Part shown: positions 23,443 to 28,389 of the stretch, piece by piece
How the letters are laid out: each line of letters starts with the position of its first letter
How positions within the stretch are numbered: the first letter of the stretch is position 1
Assembly (NCBI GenBank): GCA_025966255.1
Contig: JAOPVG010000159.1
Span: forward strand, 1-28,389
DNA length: 28,389 nucleotides
Reading direction: 5' to 3'
From: Jatrophihabitans sp.
GTDB taxonomy: Bacteria; Actinomycetota; Actinomycetes; Mycobacteriales; Jatrophihabitantaceae
Made by a program: the position numbers and the translations under genes
Notes under the pieces: generated by a model
The model's database searches: none
Told to the model about the DNA's origin: nothing
What the model saw: only the letters and a program-made list of their open reading frames with translations

Positions 23443-24302
23443 CCTACGAGACCGTCCTGCGTTCGGCCACGAAGGAAGTGGTCATCGGCCACGACCGCCC
23501 GTTCTGCCTGATCGGCGAGCGGATCAATCCGACCGGCCGCAAGATCTTCCAGGAGCAACTGCGCAACGGCGACCTCTCCGCCATCGAGCGCGACGTGGCC
23601 GCGCAGGTCGCGGGCGGCGCCGACGTGCTCGACGTCAACATGGGCGTCCCGCTCACCGACGAGGCCGACCTGCTGTCCCGCGCGATCAAGCTCGTGCAGG
23701 AGCGCACCGACCTGCCGATCTGCATCGACTCGTCGGTGATCGAGGCGCTCGAGGCCGGGCTCGCCGCGTACCAGGGACGTGCGCTCGTCAACTCGATCAC
23801 CGCCGAGGACGACCGGATGGAGGCCGTGCTCCCGCTCGTCAAGAAATATGACGCCGCGGTCATCGCGCTGCCCAACGACGCCGATGAGATCCCGATGGAA
23901 TCGGACAAGCGGCTCGAGCTCGTGAAGAAGATCGTCGAGGTCGCGACCAAGGAGTACGGCATCGCGATCGAGAACATCCTCATCGATCCGCTCGCCATGC
24001 CGATCGGCGCCGACAGCTCGTACGTGCAGACCACGCTGACCACCATCCGGCGCATCCGCGACGAATTCGGTTTGAACATGACGTGCGGCGCGTCCAACGT
24101 CTCGTTCGGCATGCCTGGCCGGCACGTACTCGGTGCGGCATTCCTGCCGATCGCGATGGCGGCCGGGCTGACGAGCGCGATCATGGACACCCGCACGCCG
24201 GAGATCGTCGAGGCCGTCAAGGCGGCCGATCTGCTGCTCGGGCATGACGAGTGGGGCAGCGCCTGGATCGCGGCGCATCGGGCCAAGCTGGCCGCTACGT
24301 GA
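23439..24302 (+). CDS. mtgA: methylcorrinoid:tetrahydrofolate methyltransferase (pterin-binding)
   Basis: 287 residues, a stand-alone pterin-binding (DHPS-like) TIM barrel: CLIGERINPTGRK (about 23-35), GGADVLDVNMGVPLTDEAD, LPICIDSSVIEALEAGL, ALVNSITAEDDRM and LIDPLAMPIGAD, then GASNVSFGMPGR. The length and motifs match MtgA/MtvA-type or AcsE-type methyltransferases rather than the dihydropteroate synthase itself. The predicted reaction moves the methyl from the corrinoid protein to THF, giving 5-methyl-THF. It is translationally coupled to the corrinoid-protein gene. A folate rather than tetrahydromethanopterin acceptor is assumed because purU, GcvT-like and metF genes accompany it. Confidence 0.9.
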
Positions 24303-24336
24303 GCGAAGCTTGTGATTGAGCGCAACGAGGCTCGGT

Positions 24337-26292
24337 GTGACTGATCCGGAGCCGTCCGGGGTCCGGATGCCGGACTCCACGGTCGAGGCCGATCTCGCCG
24401 GCTACCGGCGCGAAGGTTTGATCGACCCGCCGGCGACGCGGGACACCGAACCCCACGACGGCAGCGGTCGCGTCGAGATGACCTTCTTGCCGGCCGAGCG
24501 TTCGGTGCGGGTACCGCCGGGCGTGACGGTGTTCGACGGCGCGAGCTGGAACGGCATCGCCATCGACTCCACCTGTGGCGGGCACGGCACGTGCAAGAAG
24601 TGCAAGGTGCAGATCCTGTCCGGCGCGGTGCCGGTGGGCCGGCTCGACGCCCGCGCGTTCACCCCCGATCAGCTCCGCGACGGCTGGCGGCTGGCCTGCA
24701 TCGCGCAGGCCACCCAGAACTTGCGGGTCCACGTGCCGCCGCTCGTCACCCGACCCAAGGCCGCCACGGTCGGGGTCGGGCGTCAGGTCATCCTGCGGCC
24801 CGCCGTGCAGAAACGCTACGTCGAGCTGGACGAGCCGACGCTGTCCGACCAGCGCACCGATCTCGCCCGGCTGACCGACGCCATCGACGACCTCGAGCTG
24901 CAGGCCGATCTGCACGCGCTGCGCCGGCTGCCGAAGGTGCTTCGGGAGGCCGACTACAAGGTGACGGCCGTCGTGGTCGACGAGATGCTGATCGACGTGG
25001 AGGCGGGCGACACGACGGCCCGGCAGTTCGGCATCGCGTTCGACCTCGGCACCACCACCGTCGTCGCGACCCTGCTCGACCTGACCACGGGAACCCCGGT
25101 CGCGGTCCGGTCGATGCTGAACCGGCAACAGCCCTTCGGCGGCGACGTGATCACCCGGATCAGCGCCACGATGATGGACCCGACCGCGCTCGACCGGCTC
25201 GGTACCGCGGCCCACGAAACGCTCGCCGAGCTGTCGGCCGAGGTCTGCGCCGAAGGCGAAGTGGATCCGGCCGAGGTCTACGAAATCGCGCTCGCGGGTA
25301 ACGCCACAATGACCGCGCTCGCTCTCGGCATCGACCCCGAACCGCTGGGCGTGGCCCCGTTCGTGATGACCTGCGCGACGCCGCCCGTCGTACTTGCCAG
25401 CGCGCTCGGGGTGTCCGTGCACCCGGGGGCCCGCGCGGCCCTGTTCCCCGCGCTCGGCGCGTATGTCGGCGGCGACATCGTGGCCGGCATCCTCGCGACC
25501 GGCATGGACCGGGACAAGCGGCTGCGCCTGTTCATCGACGTCGGGACGAACTGCGAGATCGTGCTGGGCGACGGCGAGCGGATCCTGTCCACGGCAGCTC
25601 CCGCCGGCCCGGCGTTCGAGGGCGGCGCGATCCGCTGCGGCATGCGCGCGGCGGAAGGCGCGATCGAGGTCGTCAAGCTCGGTGAGGACGTCGAGCTCGG
25701 GGTCATCGGCGACACGACTCCGATGGGCATCTGCGGATCGGGGCTCGTCGACGTCGTCGCCGAATTGGTCAAGATCGGTCTCGTGGACGGGACGGGTCGC
25801 TTCGTCCAGGACAACGAGGCGAAGGCGGCCGCCCCTGCCCTCGCCGACCGGCTGACCATGATCGGGAAGGAGCGGGTGTTCGTCCTGTACCGACCCGATC
25901 CCACCGCCGACCCGGCCGACTCCGTTTATCTCTCTCAGCGCGACATCCGCGAGCTGCAGTTCGCCAAGGCCGCGATCGCGACGGGCTGGTCGCTGCTGCT
26001 GGAGGAGTTCGGGGTGGAACCGCGCGACGTGCAGCAGGTGTTGCTGGCCGGATCCTTCGGCAGCTACCTGTCGCCGGCGGCCGCAGTGCGCATCGGCCTG
26101 GTGCCGCGCCTGCCCGTGTTGCGCATCGTGTCGGCCGGCAACGTCGCGGGCGAGGGCGCGAAGATGGCCCTGCTCAGCCTGCGCGAACGAGCCGGCGCGG
26201 CCGCGTTGCTCGAGGAGGTGCGGTATGTCGAGCTCTCCGACCGGAGCGACTTCAACGACAAGTTCGTCGATCAGCTCTCCTTCCCGACCTGA
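24337..26292 (+). CDS. RACo-like corrinoid activation protein (2Fe-2S ferredoxin + ASKHA ATPase)
   Basis: 651 residues from GTG 24337, chosen because ACGAGG lies just upstream; a TTG at 24316 would add 7 residues. An N-terminal extension of about 45 residues precedes a plant-type 2Fe-2S domain with Cys80, Cys86, Cys89 and Cys121 (STCGGHGTCKKCKVQ; WRLACIAQ). After a linker comes the ASKHA-type ATPase domain (about 230-640) with FDLGTTTVVATLLDL, LFIDVGTNCEIVLGDGE and MGICGSGLVDVVAEL. Such proteins reductively reactivate corrinoid proteins whose cobalt has slipped from Co(I) to Co(II), using ATP. Under air that inactivation should be frequent, making this activator central. The source of electrons for its cluster is not apparent in the window. 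Confidence 0.9.
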   Translation: MTDPEPSGVRMPDSTVEADLAGYRREGLIDPPATRDTEPHDGSGRVEMTFLPAERSVRVPPGVTVFDGASWNGIAIDSTCGGHGTCKKCKVQILSGAVPVGRLDARAFTPDQLRDGWRLACIAQATQNLRVHVPPLVTRPKAATVGVGRQVILRPAVQKRYVELDEPTLSDQRTDLARLTDAIDDLELQADLHALRRLPKVLREADYKVTAVVVDEMLIDVEAGDTTARQFGIAFDLGTTTVVATLLDLTTGTPVAVRSMLNRQQPFGGDVITRISATMMDPTALDRLGTAAHETLAELSAEVCAEGEVDPAEVYEIALAGNATMTALALGIDPEPLGVAPFVMTCATPPVVLASALGVSVHPGARAALFPALGAYVGGDIVAGILATGMDRDKRLRLFIDVGTNCEIVLGDGERILSTAAPAGPAFEGGAIRCGMRAAEGAIEVVKLGEDVELGVIGDTTPMGICGSGLVDVVAELVKIGLVDGTGRFVQDNEAKAAAPALADRLTMIGKERVFVLYRPDPTADPADSVYLSQRDIRELQFAKAAIATGWSLLLEEFGVEPRDVQQVLLAGSFGSYLSPAAAVRIGLVPRLPVLRIVSAGNVAGEGAKMALLSLRERAGAAALLEEVRYVELSDRSDFNDKFVDQLSFPT

Positions 26293-26887
26293 TCGCCTCG
26301 CGTTCGTCGCCTGCGGCGCACTGGCCCAACCGGCCGAGCAGATCGTGGCGCGCCGGGGCTGGCCAGTGGACGTGCACCCGCTACCGCCGTTGCTGCACAA
26401 CCAGCCCCACCTGATCGCCGGACGGGTCGAGGCGCTGGCCGCCGAACTGCTGGAGCGCTACGGCGCCGTGGCGGTCGGCTACGCCGACTGCGGCACCTAC
26501 GGCGCCCTGGACGCGGTGTGCGAACGCCTGGGGATCCAGCGGCTGCGCGGCCTGCACTGCTACGACGTGTTCGGTGGTGCCGCGCGGCTCCAGGGCTTCT
26601 TCGAAGATCAGCCGGGCACGTACGTGTTCACCGACTTCCTGGTGCGCTCGTTCGCCCGCACCGTGCTCCGCGAGCTCGGCCTCGACCGCTACCCCGACCT
26701 GCGTGACACCTACTTCGGCTCGTACACGCGCGTGGTGTGGCTCGCGCAGGAGCCGGACGACGAGCTGCGCTCGTTGGCCGAAGAAGCCGCGGCGAGCATC
26801 GGCCTGCCGCTGACCATCGTGGAGACGGGCACGGACGGACTGGAACGCGAACTCGCCGACCTTCTCTCCGGCGCTGCTCTCGCCTGA
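26225..26887 (+). CDS. DUF1638 protein, last gene of the corrinoid operon
   Basis: 220 residues. After a Ser/Thr-rich start of about 24 residues, the conserved body begins at RLAFVACGALAQPAEQIV. It has VDVHPLPPLLHNQPHLIAGR, AVAVGYADCGTYGALDAV, GLHCYDVFGG and RDTYFGSYTRVVWLAQEPDD. I recognise this as DUF1638, which is often found beside MttB-type methyltransferase and corrinoid genes but has no defined reaction. Several Cys and His residues (ACG, YADCG, HCYD) could bind metal. The only in-frame start before the conserved part is ATG 26225, which has a strong GAGGAGG ribosome-binding site inside the upstream gene and overlaps it by 68 bases. The unusual N-terminus may thus be a by-product of overlap. 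Confidence 0.8.
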   Translation: MSSSPTGATSTTSSSISSPSRPDRLAFVACGALAQPAEQIVARRGWPVDVHPLPPLLHNQPHLIAGRVEALAAELLERYGAVAVGYADCGTYGALDAVCERLGIQRLRGLHCYDVFGGAARLQGFFEDQPGTYVFTDFLVRSFARTVLRELGLDRYPDLRDTYFGSYTRVVWLAQEPDDELRSLAEEAAASIGLPLTIVETGTDGLERELADLLSGAALA

Positions 26888-26897
26888 CCCGGCGCGC

Positions 26898-26983
26898 CTT
26901 TCCTGGGCGGGGGACGTTGGGCCTGCTGCTTTCCTCACCTGGGGACGCTGTCTTCGCTGAAGAGCGTCCCGCCCTGAGGAAAG
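26898..26983. repeat. triple CTTTCCT-N6-GGGACG repeat with a large hairpin
   Basis: The motif CTTTCCT-N6-GGGACG occurs three times with exactly six bases between its halves: plus 26898-26916, plus 26929-26947 and minus 26983-26965. The last two face each other and make a long hairpin (CTTTCCTCA/TGAGGAAAG, GGGACGCT/AGCGTCCC, and an inner CTTC/GAAG). It lies between the convergent DUF1638 and metF genes, so it may terminate transcription. The regular structure also suggests a dispersed intergenic repeat. Confidence 0.6.
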
Positions 26984-27017
26984 GTGATCGACGAACGTGA
27001 CACCGCGTCCACGGACG

Positions 27018-27884
27018 TCAGCTGACGGCGCCGATCGGACCACCCAGCCGGCCGAGCATGGTCTGGCGCCAGCGTTCGGTCTCCGCGACCTGGTTGAAGG
27101 TGAACACGTGCAGCCCCGCGACCAGCGCGTTCGGCGCAGTCAACGACTGAGCCGACCGCTCGAGGAATTTCTCGCCGGTGAATCCGCCGGGTGCGGCGAG
27201 CCGGGTCAGCGTGCCGCGGTGCTTGGCCAGGAATCGGGTCGACTCACCGACCCCGATCTTGGTCGCCATCATGAGCAGCTTCGTGCGATCCACCGGGCCG
27301 GGCACGCCGACCAGGAGCGGCAGCGTGATGCCGCGCTCGCGCATCCGGCGCAGCCAGGTCTGCAGCGTCGCCGGGTCGAAGGTCAGATTGCTCACCACCT
27401 CGGTGGCGAAGTGCCGCTTGTCCCACATCGCCTGCACGGTCAAGTCGTCGGTGATCGACGGGTGCGATTCCGGGTAGCCGGTGACACCGACGTTCGGGAA
27501 CGGCCGGCCGAGCTCGGCGAGGTCTTCGAGCAGGTCGAGCGACGCCTGGTAGTTCCCCGCGGGTGGGTCGGCATCGCCGGCCGGGACGAACACCGTCCGG
27601 ATTCCTAGTGGCACCAGCCGGGCGACGATCTCCGCCAGCTCGGACCGGCCCGCGACCATCCGAGCAGCGAGGTGCGGTACGACGTCATAGCCATGGCCGG
27701 CCAGCCGCTCGGCGAGATCGAGGGTGGCCTCAAGACCCTTCGACGGCGAGGCTGTGATCGTCACGGTGAAGCCGGGCGGCAGCGATTCGAGCACCATCTG
27801 CTCGCAGGACGCGGTCGGTAGCACTTCGTACCGGGCATTGGCGAGCAGACGGCGCAGACCTTCAGTGGCCACTTTGTTGCGCAT
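27018..27884 (-). CDS. metF: methylenetetrahydrofolate reductase (short MetF-like)
   Basis: 288 residues of the MTHFR TIM barrel: YEVLPTASCEQMVLESLP (the early strand with catalytic-Glu context), FTVTITASPSKGLEATLD, YDVVPHLAARMV, IRTVFVPAGDADPPAGNY, VGVTGYPESHP and a C-terminal NALVAGLHVFTFNQVAETER. It interconverts 5-methyl- and 5,10-methylene-THF. Next to a corrinoid:THF methyltransferase the oxidative direction is the useful one. The sequence is rather divergent from E. coli MetF, and its flavin requirement cannot be judged. Start ATG 27884 (MRNKVATEG) has no clear ribosome-binding site; GTG 27872 is an alternative. The start codon lies inside a 17-base near-palindrome shared with the iclR promoters. 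Confidence 0.82.
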   Translation of the reverse strand: MRNKVATEGLRRLLANARYEVLPTASCEQMVLESLPPGFTVTITASPSKGLEATLDLAERLAGHGYDVVPHLAARMVAGRSELAEIVARLVPLGIRTVFVPAGDADPPAGNYQASLDLLEDLAELGRPFPNVGVTGYPESHPSITDDLTVQAMWDKRHFATEVVSNLTFDPATLQTWLRRMRERGITLPLLVGVPGPVDRTKLLMMATKIGVGESTRFLAKHRGTLTRLAAPGGFTGEKFLERSAQSLTAPNALVAGLHVFTFNQVAETERWRQTMLGRLGGPIGAVS

Positions 27885-27911
27885 AGTGCAACTCGTTTCA
27901 TGATGCGCGCA
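27876..27911. promoter_or_regulatory. candidate operator overlapping the metF start
   Basis: GTTGCGCATAGTGCAAC (27876-27892) is an inverted repeat with GTTGC/GCAAC arms and matches the iclR/purU site GTTGTGCATCGCGCAAC at 14 of 17 bases. A weaker partner, TGCGCGCATCATGAAAC on the minus strand (27911-27895), sits at the same 19-base offset. The metF ATG (27884-27882) lies within the first site, so part of the match is also coding sequence. Confidence 0.4.
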
Positions 27912-27978
27912 CGCGTGGCTGAAGGGTAGGCCTCCACTCACTCCCGCGACAAGCCGCAGCACGAAGTCGGGCCGGGGA

Positions 27979-28389
27979 TCAGGCAGCGCTACGGGCGCGG
28001 GCGCTGACCCCGGGCAGCACCAGCGAGTGCCGCCGGGTGTCGCCGTCCGCGGTGGTGGTCGTCTCGACCTCACGGGTGACGCGCTGCCACAAAGCCTCGG
28101 CCGCCCGGTTGGCCATCTCGATGTCGGCATGGACGGCGCTCAACCCCGCGTCGGTGCCCCGCTCGAGCACGGCCTGGAATAGCACGGTGCCGAGGCCGCG
28201 GCCCTGCGCAGCGTCGACCAGGCAGATCGCGACGTCGGCCTCGCCTTCGTCACTGTTGCGCCCGTACTCGGCCCAGCCGACCAGTGCATCGTGCTGAATC
28301 GCGACGACGGCATCCCATCGGTGCGGCCAGCGGGTCTCGATGCTGCGCAGGTAGCCGGGCGGCAATGCCGGCAGACCCGTCCAGAACCG
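27979..28389 (-). CDS. GNAT-family acetyltransferase (partial, 5' end beyond window)
   Basis: The visible 136 residues contain the GNAT core: DAVVAIQHDALVGWAEYG, VAICLVDAAQGRGLGTVLFQ with the acetyl-CoA loop Q/R-x-x-G-x-G (QGRGLG), and SAVHADIEMANRAAEALWQR. They end in a Ser/Arg/Ala tail (SARARSAA). The frame remains open to the right window edge (RFWTGLPALPPGYL), so the true start is outside; a TTG within it is not convincing. The substrate is unknown. It is upstream of metF on the same strand with a 94-base gap and has no evident link to betaine metabolism. Confidence 0.75.
   Translation of the reverse strand, partial: RFWTGLPALPPGYLRSIETRWPHRWDAVVAIQHDALVGWAEYGRNSDEGEADVAICLVDAAQGRGLGTVLFQAVLERGTDAGLSAVHADIEMANRAAEALWQRVTREVETTTTADGDTRRHSLVLPGVSARARSAA

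Noticed and set aside
26110..26135. GTTGCGCATCGTG inside the corrinoid activator gene, close to the operator motif
   Set aside because: It encodes the conserved-looking LRIVSAGN segment and is not in a promoter; probably coincidence.
24295..26400. A 701-codon open frame on the minus strand opposite the corrinoid activator gene
   Set aside because: The plus-strand protein has clear 2Fe-2S and ASKHA motifs. The antisense frame has low-complexity Arg/Gly/His/Asp composition typical of high-GC shadow frames.

Overview
The window is high-GC DNA with dense ORFs, many GTG starts, frequent 4-bp ATGA/GTGA overlaps and GC-rich third codon positions. This points to an actinobacterium (Actinomycetota); I cannot place it more narrowly. 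No rRNA, tRNA, IS element or CRISPR array was seen.

Left part (1-5500) is a patchwork. Positions 1-1733 hold broken or tiny genes: a DUF1269-like remnant, a PRC-barrel-like gene lacking a convincing start, a Gfo/Idh C-terminal remnant, a DUF5335-like gene, a 64-aa ORF and a methyltransferase C-terminal remnant. They are followed by a PEP-mutase/isocitrate-lyase family gene with an antibiotic-biosynthesis-monooxygenase-like gene, an Ada/AlkA-type DNA repair gene that stops before the glycosylase catalytic Asp, an ECF41-type sigma factor with a good autoregulatory promoter candidate, and a LysR regulator.

From 6457 to 27884 nearly everything fits one theme: uptake and stepwise demethylation of glycine betaine (or a close quaternary amine), with capture of the methyl groups on tetrahydrofolate. 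The genes are a BHMT-type homocysteine methyltransferase with a monomeric sarcosine oxidase; an OpuC-type ABC importer (ATPase with CBS domains, two permeases, lipoprotein); ETF beta and alpha; a dimethylglycine-dehydrogenase-type FAD/GcvT fusion; an IclR regulator; PurU; an MttB-superfamily methyltransferase without pyrrolysine; a second IclR regulator; a corrinoid protein; a methyl-corrinoid:THF methyltransferase; a RACo-like 2Fe-2S/ASKHA corrinoid activator; a DUF1638 protein; and a short methylenetetrahydrofolate reductase. A GNAT acetyltransferase runs off the right edge.

Proposed flow (inference): betaine enters by the ABC importer. The first methyl goes either to the corrinoid protein (MttB homologue) and on to THF, or to homocysteine (BHMT). 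Dimethylglycine is oxidised by the FAD/GcvT enzyme with electrons passing to ETF, and sarcosine by the O2-using oxidase. MetF run in reverse and PurU drain the C1-folate pool to methylene-THF and formate. A 17-bp motif recurs upstream of the dehydrogenase, between iclR and purU, and over the start of metF, suggesting a common regulon. The unusual point is a corrinoid methyltransferase route, best known from anaerobes, embedded with oxygen-dependent demethylation in what looks like an aerobic actinobacterium.
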